Positions 25,082 to 33,409 of a stretch of 49,921 nucleotides of DNA are shown in pieces. Below the pieces are notes generated by a model, which was not told the origin of the DNA, made no database searches, and worked only from the letters and a program-made list of their open reading frames with translations. Every line of letters starts with the position of its first letter. The stretch's first letter is position 1. A program made the position numbers and the translations under genes. The stretch is taken from positions 1 through 49,921 of the forward strand of contig JAUVHV010000011.1 in NCBI GenBank assembly GCA_030593065.1, read 5' to 3'. The DNA comes from Candidatus Omnitrophota bacterium. Its GTDB lineage: Bacteria; Omnitrophota; Gorgyraeia; JABMRG01.

Positions 25082-26642
25082 GGTTTCTTTAAGAAAAAGG
25101 CCTCTTTTGACAGCCTTTCTGCTATTTGGTTTTGGCATAATATTCGCGGAAAAGATAAATACTCCATTCGGAATAATATTAATTCTTGTCTTTACACTCT
25201 TTCTTTCTCTCTTTCTGATTAACGCTAAAGCGAGGAAGCCTTTTTTTATGGTATTAAGCATGCTTGTATTCATCCTTGGCATGGCAACTTATATTAATTT
25301 TAATACTCTGCCTAAGGGCCACGTATCTTATCTTTTAAAATCACCAAACCCGCAACGCTATATTCGAGGTATAATAAAATCCGCCCCTATATATACCTGG
25401 CAGAGATGGGGAAAGAGAAGATGCAGGTTTCTTTTTAAGGCTACGAGTTATAAGCAGGGTAACTTGTGGCTAAGGGTGAAAGGCCTTTCAGAGGTAGAGA
25501 TAGAAGATAATGAGATAGATTATTATTATGGAGATGATATTGTAGTTTTCGGGATAGTCAAAAGCCCACCCGGTTTTACAAAGAAAAACAGTTTTAGTTA
25601 CGCGAAATATCTTAAGGCGAAAGGTATTTATACTTTTATCAGTATAAAAAATGATGACAATATCGCGGTTGCTGAGAAAGAATCTAAGTTTTCAATTAAG
25701 AGGCCTATTTATAATATAAGGCGCGGCATAGAAAGGCGCTTTAAGCTTTATCTTCCATATCCTGATAATACTTTAATCAGCGCTATGCTTGTCGCGAGCC
25801 GTTATTCTGTACCGAAACAGCTAAGAGAGCTTTTTGTAAAGACGGGGACAGTGCATATTCTTTCTGTGAGCGGTTTACATGTCGCGATAATATCAGTAAT
25901 ACTCTTTTTTCTGCTTAAGGCGTTTTATCTGTCGCGAAAGGCCTCTTCTGCTATTATTATTATTTTTCTCGCAATCTATGTTGTTATCGCGCAGGAGAGG
26001 GCACCCATCTTAAGAGCATCTATAATGATAACTACATATCTTCTTTCGTATATTCTTGACAGAGATTTTGATATATATACCGCACTCTCTTTAGCCGGAA
26101 TAATAATACTTCTTATAAATCCCATGCAGATTTTTGGAGCGGGGTTTATCCTATCTTTCTCCTGCATATTCTCGCTTGTATATCTTACGCCGAAACTTGA
26201 AGCACTGTTCGCGCACCGCTTAAAAAAAAGCGCAAGCCCTGTTGCCAGGAGATATTTATCGAGAATTTTACAACATATAAAAAGGCTTTTATTCGCGTCA
26301 ACAGCTGTTTTTATCGGCGTCTGGCCAATTACTGCTATTTACTTTAAGATCATATCACCCGTTAGCATAGTGGCAAATATTTTTATTATTCCGTTATTGG
26401 GGATTATCCTGTCTTTGAGCATGGCGCTTGCGTGCATACCAATTTTTTTAAAACCTATAGCCTTTATCTTTGCGTATCTTTTACACGGGCTGCTTGTAGT
26501 TGTTTTAAAGGTTCTTACTCTTTTAGCGAGCGTGCCTTTCGCATATTTTTATATTTCTGATATACCGTTATATATGATAGCGCTCTATTACCTCTTTGTT
26601 TATATTGTGGTTAGGTTGCTTTTAGACCGCAATATGATGTAG
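25068..26642 (+). CDS. comEC: ComEC/Rec2 family membrane channel, without C-terminal nuclease-like domain
   Basis: A 524-residue integral membrane protein. Residues about 30-210 hold two or three helices followed by an extracytoplasmic OB-type region (GIIKSAPIY, VFGIVKSPPGF). Residues about 220-510 are the multi-helix competence domain, with HILSVSGLHVAIIS, APILRASIMITTYLLSYILD, NPMQIFGAGFILSFSCIFSLVY and FIGVWPITAIYFKIISPVSI. These are the standard ComEC signatures for DNA passage across the inner membrane. Full-length ComEC often continues about 250 residues into a metallo-beta-lactamase-like nuclease domain; here the gene stops after the channel. The ATG at 25068 overlaps comEA. Shorter ComEC forms exist in other bacteria, so this is probably functional. 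Confidence 0.85.
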   Translation: MSQNKVSLRKRPLLTAFLLFGFGIIFAEKINTPFGIILILVFTLFLSLFLINAKARKPFFMVLSMLVFILGMATYINFNTLPKGHVSYLLKSPNPQRYIRGIIKSAPIYTWQRWGKRRCRFLFKATSYKQGNLWLRVKGLSEVEIEDNEIDYYYGDDIVVFGIVKSPPGFTKKNSFSYAKYLKAKGIYTFISIKNDDNIAVAEKESKFSIKRPIYNIRRGIERRFKLYLPYPDNTLISAMLVASRYSVPKQLRELFVKTGTVHILSVSGLHVAIISVILFFLLKAFYLSRKASSAIIIIFLAIYVVIAQERAPILRASIMITTYLLSYILDRDFDIYTALSLAGIIILLINPMQIFGAGFILSFSCIFSLVYLTPKLEALFAHRLKKSASPVARRYLSRILQHIKRLLFASTAVFIGVWPITAIYFKIISPVSIVANIFIIPLLGIILSLSMALACIPIFLKPIAFIFAYLLHGLLVVVLKVLTLLASVPFAYFYISDIPLYMIALYYLFVYIVVRLLLDRNMM

Positions 26643-26694
26643 CTATGTAGTGATAAATATTTTAAATTACTTTTAAAAATGTTTTAAATTTAAC

Positions 26695-26724
26695 TTGACA
26701 CTTATATAGACATAGTGTTATAAT
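26695..26724 (+). promoter_or_regulatory. Strong sigma70-type promoter for the stand-alone PilZ gene
   Basis: Consensus TTGACA (26695-26700) and TATAAT (26719-26724) with an 18-nt spacer. A GGGGGAA ribosome-binding region follows before the ATG at 26769. Confidence 0.8.
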
Positions 26725-26768
26725 AATTATAATTCAAAAAGATTATTAAAATAAGGGGGAATTTAAGC

Positions 26769-27137
26769 ATGCAACCTTATATTAAGGAAAAGAGAAAGTA
26801 CTCAAGAATAGATGCGCGCCTCCCGCTTCAATTTAAGGATATCCAGCGTCCGATAGAAGCATATGCCGGCTCTCTTACAAAGGATATCAGCGAGGGTGGA
26901 ATACGTTTTGTTTCAAGCGAATTTCTTTCAATTTTCACAAGATTATTTTTAGAGATATCTATCCCATCTTTTTCACGCCCCATAAAAGCGATTTCAAAAG
27001 TAGCGTGGATACAGAAAGTGCCGCGCAGCAGTCAATATAATGTTGGTTTGCAGTTTATGGATATGACAGAGGAAGATAACAAGCACCTTACCTCTTTTAT
27101 AGCAAAATCGCCAGCGCCAAAAACAGTTACTCCTTAA
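26769..27137 (+). CDS. Single-domain PilZ protein
   Basis: A 122-residue cytoplasmic protein that is a PilZ domain and little else. It has EKRKYSRIDARLPLQF (R-x3-R type motif) at the N-terminus and TKDISEGGIRF (D-x-S-x2-G motif) near residue 39, followed by the usual beta-barrel strands ending in VGLQFMDM. PilZ domains bind c-di-GMP through these two motifs, so this is likely a small c-di-GMP receptor acting by protein contact. It has its own strong promoter and a likely terminator after it, so it forms a single-gene unit. It is a second PilZ in the window besides the fusion at 8717. Its partner is not evident from the neighbours. Confidence 0.85.
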   Translation: MQPYIKEKRKYSRIDARLPLQFKDIQRPIEAYAGSLTKDISEGGIRFVSSEFLSIFTRLFLEISIPSFSRPIKAISKVAWIQKVPRSSQYNVGLQFMDMTEEDNKHLTSFIAKSPAPKTVTP

Positions 27138-27145
27138 GTAAAAAA

Positions 27146-27209
27146 GGGCTCATTCTATTTCTGAATAATGCTTATTAAAGGCAGGAAATAGGTAAAGCTC
27201 TATTTTTTT
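27146..27209 (+). terminator. Probable intrinsic terminator after the PilZ gene
   Basis: A long imperfect hairpin pairs ctatttctg (about 27158-27166) with caggaaatag (about 27182-27191), with supporting gggct/agctc pairs outside, followed by a run of seven T at 27203-27209. Confidence 0.5.
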
Positions 27210-27220
27210 GCCTATTTTAA

Positions 27221-27249
27221 TTGACAAACAGAGTACGTAATGCTATATT
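27221..27249 (+). promoter_or_regulatory. Sigma70-type promoter for the bamD-like/lptE/holA operon
   Basis: TTGACA (27221-27226) and TATATT (27244-27249) have a 17-nt spacer. AAGAGG serves as a ribosome-binding site before the ATG at 27277. Confidence 0.75.
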
Positions 27250-27276
27250 AGCTTTACTCTTTTAAGAGGCAATATC

Positions 27277-28245
27277 ATGAAAAATACACTAAGACTTATA
27301 ATAATAATTATTACTTTACTATTACTGCATAACACAACTGCCGGTTATTGCTATTGGATGTGGACTCCGCAGACAAAAAAATGGATAAATCCAAAATATG
27401 CCCCAAAGGACACCCCGAAAGAGCAGCTTCTTTATTCTATGGATTTTTTCTACGCAAAAGAATATAAGAAGGCACTTGCTGAATTCAAAAAGATTATCAA
27501 GTTTTACAAGCGCTCTGAAGCAGCGTCTGAGGCGCAATATTATATGGGCCGTTGTTATGAAGAGCTTAATAACCCTTATCATGCTTATGAGAGTTACCAG
27601 AAAGTAATAGATGATTATCCGTTTACGCAGAGAACAGACGAGATCATAAAGAGGCAGTTTGATATTGCGAATAAACTATATAGTGGTGAAAATATCAAAT
27701 TTATTGGCATAAGTTTTAGGGCAATGCCTGAACATATTATAGATATATATAAGAAAGTTGTATCGAACGCTCCGTATAGCGAATATGCCCCAATGGCGCA
27801 GTTTCGTATAGGTGAACTTTATAAAAGAATAGCTTTTTATCAGGAAGCGAGGGATGCTTTCCAGAAGATACTCGATGATTATCCTGACAGTGATATAGCT
27901 ATTGAGGCGAAGTTTCAGGTTGCTATGTGCGCTTCTATAGCATCAGGCGGCAGTGATTATGATCAGTCTCTCGCTGAACAGGCTATGGATGAGTTTGATG
28001 AGTTTACAAAGCAGAACCCTGACAGCGAGCTGGTCAAAAAAGCGCTCAAAGAGAAGAAAGAGATTATTGAGAAGAGAGCGGACTATTATTTAAAGACAGC
28101 CATGTTTTATGAACGCATAGGAAAATATAAGGCAGCATCAATATATTACAACAAGATTCTGAATGAGTTTCCGAGTGCTTCTACAGTACCGGCTGCTGTT
28201 GGCCGGCTTAAGATAATTGAAAAACGGATCAAGGAAAAAAAGTGA
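27277..28245 (+). CDS. Periplasmic TPR protein, BamD/YbgF-like
   Basis: A 322-residue protein with a signal peptide (about 1-25) and at least five TPR units. The repeats read FYAKEYKKALAEFKKIIKFY, YYMGRCYEELNNPYHAYESY, FRIGELYKRIAFYQEARDAF and FYERIGKYKAASIYYNKI, with the spacing Y-P-x-S/F at helix ends seen in BamD (for example DDYPDSDIAIEAKFQVA). BamD is the essential lipoprotein partner of BamA in outer-membrane protein assembly. Here the region before the mature chain reads AGYC, an imperfect lipobox, so lipid anchoring is uncertain. It overlaps lptE by four bases (GTGA), placing it in an outer-membrane biogenesis operon. A YbgF/CpoB-like role is the alternative. Confidence 0.7.
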   Translation: MKNTLRLIIIIITLLLLHNTTAGYCYWMWTPQTKKWINPKYAPKDTPKEQLLYSMDFFYAKEYKKALAEFKKIIKFYKRSEAASEAQYYMGRCYEELNNPYHAYESYQKVIDDYPFTQRTDEIIKRQFDIANKLYSGENIKFIGISFRAMPEHIIDIYKKVVSNAPYSEYAPMAQFRIGELYKRIAFYQEARDAFQKILDDYPDSDIAIEAKFQVAMCASIASGGSDYDQSLAEQAMDEFDEFTKQNPDSELVKKALKEKKEIIEKRADYYLKTAMFYERIGKYKAASIYYNKILNEFPSASTVPAAVGRLKIIEKRIKEKK

Positions 28246-28781
28246 AAATATCCAATTGCCTTTTAACCTTCATCTGCATTATCGCATTTAGCGGTTGTGG
28301 TTATACCACAGGTTCACTTCTTCCCGCCAATTATAAGAATATTTATATTGAAAATTTTGCTAACAAGATACCTATCACAGATGAGATATCCGATATGCAC
28401 AGGTATAAGACATATCGTCCGTTGCTGGAGGTGGATGTAACCCAGGCGATAATAGATAAATTTATATTTGATGGCCATCTTAGGGTAACACAGAAGAAAG
28501 ACGCGGATATAATCTTGACAGGGGCACTTGTCGATTTTAGAAGAGAGCCGACAAAATATGGGTATGATGATAATATAGATCAGTACAGAATGGCCATACT
28601 TATAGATATGGAGGCTACAGATACAGAGACTGGCAAGGTTATGTGGTCAGAAAATAACTTTGCAGGCAGCGATTACTATTTTACTACAGGCGCCCAGCAG
28701 AAGAGTGAAGATTCAGCCATAACAGCGGCTTTGGGTGATCTGGCAAGAAGGGTGGTCGAAAGGACCATAGAGGTTTGGTAG
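28242..28781 (+). CDS. lptE: LPS assembly lipoprotein LptE-like
   Basis: A 179-residue lipoprotein with lipobox FSGC (Cys at about residue 20) followed at once by GYTTGSLLPANYKNIYIENF, the classic start of LptE and related outer-membrane lipoproteins. The core has EVDVTQAIIDKFIFDGHLRV, DADIILTGALVDFRREP and the terminal helix ALGDLARRVVERTIEVW, all as expected. LptE plugs the LptD barrel and helps insert lipopolysaccharide into the outer leaflet, which argues for an LPS-bearing outer membrane. The GTG start overlaps the previous stop, and holA follows directly, an order also seen in proteobacteria, where lptE lies next to holA. Confidence 0.8.
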   Translation: MKISNCLLTFICIIAFSGCGYTTGSLLPANYKNIYIENFANKIPITDEISDMHRYKTYRPLLEVDVTQAIIDKFIFDGHLRVTQKKDADIILTGALVDFRREPTKYGYDDNIDQYRMAILIDMEATDTETGKVMWSENNFAGSDYYFTTGAQQKSEDSAITAALGDLARRVVERTIEVW

Positions 28782-28783
28782 AT

Positions 28784-29770
28784 ATGCCACAAGCAATAAA
28801 GGCCCCGCCTAAATCCGGCAGCAAGACATACCTGTTGACCGGCGAAGATGAATTCAGAAAAATATCTTATCTTGATAAGCTTAAATCTGATATTATCGGT
28901 AAAGGAGCCGATGCCTTTAACTATAACCTCTATTATGCCAAAGATACAACAGCAGCGGAGATTATTCGATCGCTTCAGACATTCTCATTAACAGGCAGTA
29001 AGAGGCTGGTTGTATTAAGGGATCTGGATGCCTTGCCTGAAGATGAGAAAGCCATTCTGACAGAATATATCAGTAATGGTTTTTCAGGCAATGCCACGCT
29101 TGTTTTGATAAGCTCGAAATCTTCCGCAAAGACAGAGAAATTCTGTAAGGGGCTATCAGGCAAGATACAGAGACTTACTTTCTCAAAGCTTCAGGCAGAT
29201 AAGGTTATATCGTGGATAATAAAAGAGTTTAAACAGCATAAAAAGCTGATAAGCACAAGAAAAGCGGAACTCATCTTAGAGAGCGTGGAGCAGGATTTCG
29301 GCAGGGTCAGTTCAATGGTTAGACAGATTTTGCTGTTTATAGGTGATAAAGAGAAGGTAACTGATGACGATATCCTACAGTTTGCGGATATTCCTTTAGA
29401 AAGTTCGACCTTTGGTTTGCTCGATTCTATAAATAATAAAGACTCAGAAAAAGGCCTGATTATACTAAAAAGCCTTTTCCAATCAGGATCAAGCCATGTC
29501 CAGATACTCGGGCTTCTTACATGGCACATAACAAGGCTTGTAGCTGTAAAGAGGCTTTTACTGAAAAAGGTACCTAGGGCTGATATGTTTCCTTATCTTA
29601 AAGCCGGTACCTATATGTTGAGCAGATTAATATCCCAGGCAGATGAATTGACATTGGATAAGTTAAAGAAGGATCTTCAGGTATTACTTGATACGGATCT
29701 TTTGATAAAAAGAAGCAGCATTAAAGGCGATTTTTTACTTGAGATGCTTGTTGTGAAACTTTCAAGCTGA
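28784..29770 (+). CDS. holA: DNA polymerase III delta subunit
   Basis: A 328-residue protein from the ATG at 28784. The N-terminus, TYLLTGEDEFRKISYLDKL, followed by FNYNLYYAKDTTAAEIIRSL and TFSLTGSKRLVVLRDLDALP, is typical of HolA, which opens the sliding clamp as part of the clamp loader. The middle has GKIQRLTFSKLQADKVISWI and the C-terminal part the collar-domain helices (LLTWHITRLVAVKRLL, LDTDLLIKRSS). Length is close to the 343 residues of the E. coli protein. It lies downstream of lptE with no gap and converges on rpsT, the same neighbour found in many genomes. An upstream TTG at 28775 is less likely. Confidence 0.9.
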   Translation: MPQAIKAPPKSGSKTYLLTGEDEFRKISYLDKLKSDIIGKGADAFNYNLYYAKDTTAAEIIRSLQTFSLTGSKRLVVLRDLDALPEDEKAILTEYISNGFSGNATLVLISSKSSAKTEKFCKGLSGKIQRLTFSKLQADKVISWIIKEFKQHKKLISTRKAELILESVEQDFGRVSSMVRQILLFIGDKEKVTDDDILQFADIPLESSTFGLLDSINNKDSEKGLIILKSLFQSGSSHVQILGLLTWHITRLVAVKRLLLKKVPRADMFPYLKAGTYMLSRLISQADELTLDKLKKDLQVLLDTDLLIKRSSIKGDFLLEMLVVKLSS

Positions 29771-29772
29771 TC

Positions 29773-30039
29773 TTATTTTTTAAGTTTCGCGACCTTTATT
29801 GACAAGCGGGATTTTTTGCGGTCCGCGTTATGACGCTTTATCAGGCCTTTTTTCGCGGCTTTATCCAGTTTTGATGTGAGATTAGACAACATCTTAACAG
29901 CTTCATCAGCTTTATTGGAATCGATAAGCACGTTTAACTTTTTAACAAAGGTTTTCAGTTCTGAAGCAATCGCGGTATTATGCAGTTGCCTTTTTTTATC
30001 CTGTTTAATGGATTTTTTCGCAGCTCTTAAATTTGCCAT
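29773..30039 (-). CDS. rpsT: 30S ribosomal protein S20
   Basis: An 88-residue, very basic protein that begins MANLRAAKKSIKQDKKRQLHN and continues with KADEAVKMLSNLTSKLDKAAKKGLIKRHNADRKKSRL, the invariant C-terminal signature of S20. S20 binds 16S rRNA early in 30S assembly. The start at 30039 is fixed by the GGAGGAAAT ribosome-binding site just upstream on the minus strand; an earlier in-frame start at 30105 lies in the promoter. It converges on holA with two bases between the stop codons, and it diverges from murJ. Confidence 0.97.
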   Translation of the reverse strand: MANLRAAKKSIKQDKKRQLHNTAIASELKTFVKKLNVLIDSNKADEAVKMLSNLTSKLDKAAKKGLIKRHNADRKKSRLSIKVAKLKK

Positions 30040-30075
30040 AATTTCCTCCATATAATTCACTAAATTAGAAAAATA

Positions 30076-30105
30076 AGTATAACATATCGGGGTTAATGAT
30101 GTCAA
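30076..30105 (-). promoter_or_regulatory. rpsT promoter overlapping the murJ start
   Basis: On the minus strand TTGACA (30105-30100) and TATACT (30081-30076) are separated by 18 nt. The -35 box coincides with the first codons of murJ on the opposite strand (ATG at 30096), so the two genes share the region. Confidence 0.75.
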
Positions 30106-31655
30106 CTAATAAATCTATAGCAAAATCAGCCGGCATAATCGGAATAGCTACGCTTGTAAGCCGTATTCTCGGGTTCATACGGGATATAATATTTGCCGCT
30201 TTTTTTGGTACAGGTATATTTGCCCAGGCTTTTGTAGTGGCTTTCAGGATACCTAATCTTTTTCGTGACCTGATAGGTGAGGGCGCTACCAATGCCGCTG
30301 TTGTACCGGTACTTGTAGAGGAGCTTACGCACAAGGGGAAGGATGAGTTTTGGAAACTTGCCAATATCCTGCTTAATCTGTTACTTATAATCCTGACGCT
30401 CTTAACCCTTGCAGGCGTTATTTTGTCAAAACCGATTGTTATAGCCATAGCGCCGGGATTTTTGCAGGATGCTGAAAAGCTTAATATTACCATCGCTCTT
30501 ACAAGGACTATCTTTCCTTACCTCATTTTTATAGGGCTTGCTGCTTACAGCATGGGGGTTTTAAATTCTATTAAGCATTTTACCGCTCCGGCGTTTAGCA
30601 TGGGCCTATTGAATATATCTCTTATATTATGCATGTTTATATGGAGGCAGGATGTTATAGGACTTGGAATAGGTGTATTATTAGGCGGATTCCTACAGAT
30701 AGCTGTTCAGGTTCCTGTTCTTATAAGAAGCGGTATTACCTTTAATCAGAAGAGCTTTATGCATCCGCAGATAAAGAAGATACTAAGGCTTCTTGTTCCG
30801 CGCGTATTCGGAAGTGGCGTTTACCAGATAAACGTATTTGTAAGTACTATTCTGGCATCAATAGCAAGGATTGTCGGAGAGGGCGCTGTGGCTGCCCTCT
30901 ATTTTTCAAATAGGATACTGCAGTTTCCTCTTGCCATATTCGCGATAGCGCTTGCCCAGGCAGCATTACCTGTATTATCAGGCCATATTGCGAAGAAAGA
31001 GGCAGAAGAGTTTCGCAATACCATAAACTTTTTACTAAGGAGCGTATTCTTTGTACTCTTGCCGGCAAGTGCCGGGCTTATAGCATTGTCAGTACCCATA
31101 ACAAGCACGCTGCTTGAGAGGGGCGCGTTTGGCAGTTACTCTACCATGATAACCTCAAACGCATTGTTTTTCTACGCGTTCGGGCTCTTAGCTTATGGAG
31201 CAATAAAGATACTTGTAAATAGCTTTTACGCTATGCAGGATACAAAGACACCTGTAAAGATAGCTGCCCTATCTCTTATTTTAAATATATCATTGAGCAT
31301 TTTACTTATGTACAGGTTGAAGGTCGGTGGGCTTGCTCTTGCCAATTCAATATCAGGTATTTTAAATGCAATTTTGCTCTTCTCGATGCTAAGGAGAAGA
31401 ATAGGTTCTTTACATGAGAAGCGCCTTTTAATCTCCCTGGCAAAGATATCCATAGCGTCCTTCTTAATGGGTATTTTTGTATTCTGGTTTAATGGTTACT
31501 TGCGGCTCATATTCTCTTCAGGCACGATATCGCACTCTATATTAAATCTTCTTTTCTCAATCTGTGGAGCAATTATATTCTATCTGATTACCTGCTACGC
31601 GTTACGCATCAATGAACTAAAGGAGCTTAGGGCATGGGTTTTAAAGAGAAGATAA
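30096..31655 (+). CDS. murJ: Lipid II flippase MurJ
   Basis: A 519-residue protein of about 14 membrane helices. The opening AKSAGIIGIATLVSRILGFIRDIIFAAFFG and AFRIPNLFRDLIGEGA are diagnostic for MurJ/MviN. Later blocks such as GEGAVAALYFSNRILQFPLAIF, ALPVLSG, LPASAGLIALSVPI and LERGAFG also match. It moves the peptidoglycan precursor lipid II across the inner membrane. The start could be 30096 or the next codon (30099). No clear ribosome-binding site is present beyond a GGGG run. It overlaps uvrC by 22 bases. Peptidoglycan synthesis is therefore expected in this organism. Confidence 0.95.
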   Translation: MMSTNKSIAKSAGIIGIATLVSRILGFIRDIIFAAFFGTGIFAQAFVVAFRIPNLFRDLIGEGATNAAVVPVLVEELTHKGKDEFWKLANILLNLLLIILTLLTLAGVILSKPIVIAIAPGFLQDAEKLNITIALTRTIFPYLIFIGLAAYSMGVLNSIKHFTAPAFSMGLLNISLILCMFIWRQDVIGLGIGVLLGGFLQIAVQVPVLIRSGITFNQKSFMHPQIKKILRLLVPRVFGSGVYQINVFVSTILASIARIVGEGAVAALYFSNRILQFPLAIFAIALAQAALPVLSGHIAKKEAEEFRNTINFLLRSVFFVLLPASAGLIALSVPITSTLLERGAFGSYSTMITSNALFFYAFGLLAYGAIKILVNSFYAMQDTKTPVKIAALSLILNISLSILLMYRLKVGGLALANSISGILNAILLFSMLRRRIGSLHEKRLLISLAKISIASFLMGIFVFWFNGYLRLIFSSGTISHSILNLLFSICGAIIFYLITCYALRINELKELRAWVLKRR

Positions 31656-33115
31656 AGGCATTACCAGATCTCCCGGGTGTTTATCTGCTTAAGGATGGAG
31701 AGCAAAATATAATATATATAGGCAAGGCGGCATCTGTTAAAAAAAGGCTGAAAACTCATTTTTTAAAAGGCGGTTCATCAAGGCATGGAATGCTTCTTAA
31801 TAATATTGCGAATCTGGATTATATTCTCACCTCTGATGAGTCGACGGCCCTCTTGCTTGAGGCAGCACTTATCAAAAGATATAACCCGCGATATAACGTG
31901 CTTCTTAAGGATGATAAATCATATCCCCGCCTTAAGCTTACTCTAAACGAAAATTATCCACGCCTGCTTATTGTAAGAAAGGTAAAGCCTGACGGTGCCC
32001 TGTATTTCGGGCCGTATACCAATGCAAAGCTTTTGCGGGAAGCGTTTAAGCTTATGAGAAGGGCTTTTCCTCTCAGAACATGCCAGAAGATGCCCACGCA
32101 GGTTTACCCGCCTGCTTTACGGCGGGCCAACCATCGCGGGTGCCTCGATTTTCATATAGGCCAATGTATTGGCCCATGCCTTAATAATAACAGGAAGAAA
32201 GAGTATCTCGCTATAGTAGAAGAGTTACGGCTTTTTTTAGAGGGTGAGCAGGGAGAGCTTATAGAACTTTTAAAATCTCAGATGAAGGAATTCGCGGCAG
32301 AGAAAGATTACGAGAACGCCGCCAGGATAAGAAACAGGATTCACGCGCTCTCTGTTGTATCGGGTCCGGTGGGCAGGCCAGGCAAGTATTCTGATAAGGC
32401 TGTCTCTGCTTATCCATGCAGGATGCCTGTAGTTACGCCATTGCAGGTAGAAGAGTTGAGGTCTCTATTAAAACTTCCCCATGCTTTGCGTATTATAGAA
32501 GCATTCGATGTTTCCAATATAAGCGGTAAAGAAGCTGTGGGCTCTATGGTCTGTTTTGTAGATAGCAAGCCCCGCAAAGATAAGTATATGCATTTTAAAA
32601 TAAAGACAGTCCATGTTGTAGATGATTATAGTATGATGCGCGAAATTGTATCCAGGAGATACAAAAGGCTTTTATCAGAAAGGGGCATTCTTCCGGATTT
32701 GATTATCATAGATGGCGGTAAAGGACACCTTGCTGCCGCAAAGATTGAATTACGCGCTTTAAAGATTATAAACATACCTGTAATAGGAATAGCAAAGAAT
32801 CCTGATAAGATATATACCCATGAAAAAAAAGACCCGATACTGCTTGGTAAGTTTGCCCAGGCGCTACTTTTTTGTAGAAGAATACGTGATGAAGCGCACA
32901 GGTTTGCAATAAACTACCACAGATTTCTTCAAAGAAAAGGTGTGAGCAGATCTGAGCTCGATGGAATCAAGGGGATAGGCCCCAAAAGAAAAGCAGAGCT
33001 TATAAAATATTTTGGCTCTCTTGATAAGATAAAAACAGCCGGTATCGCTGAGCTTAAGAAAGTCGATTTCGTAGATGAGAAAGAAGCAAAAGCTGTTTAT
33101 GACTACTTTCGATGA
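31634..33115 (+). CDS. uvrC: UvrABC excision nuclease subunit C
   Basis: A 493-residue protein, shorter than the 610 of E. coli. Residues about 8-85 are the GIY-YIG endonuclease domain (LPGVYLLKDGEQNIIYIGKA), which makes the 3' incision. A UVR motif follows (QMKEFAAEKDYENAARIRNRI). The RNase H-like nuclease domain has EAFDVSNISGKEAVGSMVCF and LIIIDGGKGHL. The end is a helix-hairpin-helix (LDGIKGIGPKRKAELIKYFG). The Cys region contains CQKMPTQVYPPALRRANHRG before CLDFHIGQCIGPC, longer than usual because of a small palindrome at 32107. It is followed by an alkyltransferase-like gene with overlapping start (ATGA), forming a DNA-repair pair. Confidence 0.95.
   Translation: MGFKEKIKALPDLPGVYLLKDGEQNIIYIGKAASVKKRLKTHFLKGGSSRHGMLLNNIANLDYILTSDESTALLLEAALIKRYNPRYNVLLKDDKSYPRLKLTLNENYPRLLIVRKVKPDGALYFGPYTNAKLLREAFKLMRRAFPLRTCQKMPTQVYPPALRRANHRGCLDFHIGQCIGPCLNNNRKKEYLAIVEELRLFLEGEQGELIELLKSQMKEFAAEKDYENAARIRNRIHALSVVSGPVGRPGKYSDKAVSAYPCRMPVVTPLQVEELRSLLKLPHALRIIEAFDVSNISGKEAVGSMVCFVDSKPRKDKYMHFKIKTVHVVDDYSMMREIVSRRYKRLLSERGILPDLIIIDGGKGHLAAAKIELRALKIINIPVIGIAKNPDKIYTHEKKDPILLGKFAQALLFCRRIRDEAHRFAINYHRFLQRKGVSRSELDGIKGIGPKRKAELIKYFGSLDKIKTAGIAELKKVDFVDEKEAKAVYDYFR
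32107..32126. repeat. GC-rich palindrome inserted in frame in uvrC
   Basis: The sequence cccgcc-tgctttac-ggcggg makes a 6-bp stem inside the region coding for PPALRRA. UvrC proteins usually have a shorter stretch here before the CL-x-(Y/F)-x-IG-x-C motif, so the palindrome and adjoining bases look like an in-frame insertion. Confidence 0.45.
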
Positions 33116-33381
33116 CCCTATTTGAGAAGAAAGTCTATAAAGCGGTAAGCAGGATTCCGCGTGGTAAGGTAAGAAGCTATAAGCAGATAGCAGAGGATAT
33201 AGGTTCTCCACGCGCGTATCGCGCAGTTGGAAACGCGTTAAATAAAAACCCATATATTGGACAAGTGCCCTGCCACCGTGTGGTCAGATCTACCGGCGCA
33301 ATAGGCGGTTTTCAAAAAGGTGCGCAGCTAAAACTGCGTTTGCTTAAAAAAGAAAGGGCTTCATTTAACTTGTCAAAATAG
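33112..33381 (+). CDS. Minimal O6-alkylguanine-DNA alkyltransferase-like domain protein
   Basis: Only 89 residues, equal to the C-terminal DNA-binding domain of Ogt/MGMT. It has IPRGKVRSYKQIAEDIGSPRAYRAVG (winged-helix and Arg finger) and the active-site block VPCHRVVRSTGAIGGF, with the alkyl-accepting Cys present, then a K-x3-LL-x2-E tail. The usual N-terminal domain is absent. The Cys argues for a true alkyltransferase rather than an alkyltransferase-like protein of the ATL type, which replaces Cys with Trp or Ala. The start overlaps the uvrC stop (ATGA), so the two are co-translated; ATL proteins feed lesions to nucleotide excision repair, and a similar link is possible here. Confidence 0.85.
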   Translation: MTLFEKKVYKAVSRIPRGKVRSYKQIAEDIGSPRAYRAVGNALNKNPYIGQVPCHRVVRSTGAIGGFQKGAQLKLRLLKKERASFNLSK

Positions 33382-33399
33382 GGTAATATGTGGTAGTAT
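33370..33399 (+). promoter_or_regulatory. Possible promoter immediately before prfB
   Basis: TTGTCA (33370-33375) and TAGTAT (33394-33399) have an 18-nt spacer. A start near 33406 would leave only a few bases before the ATG at 33410, which lacks a ribosome-binding site. The boxes are weak. Confidence 0.35.
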
Positions 33400-33409
33400 T
33401 TACAATATT

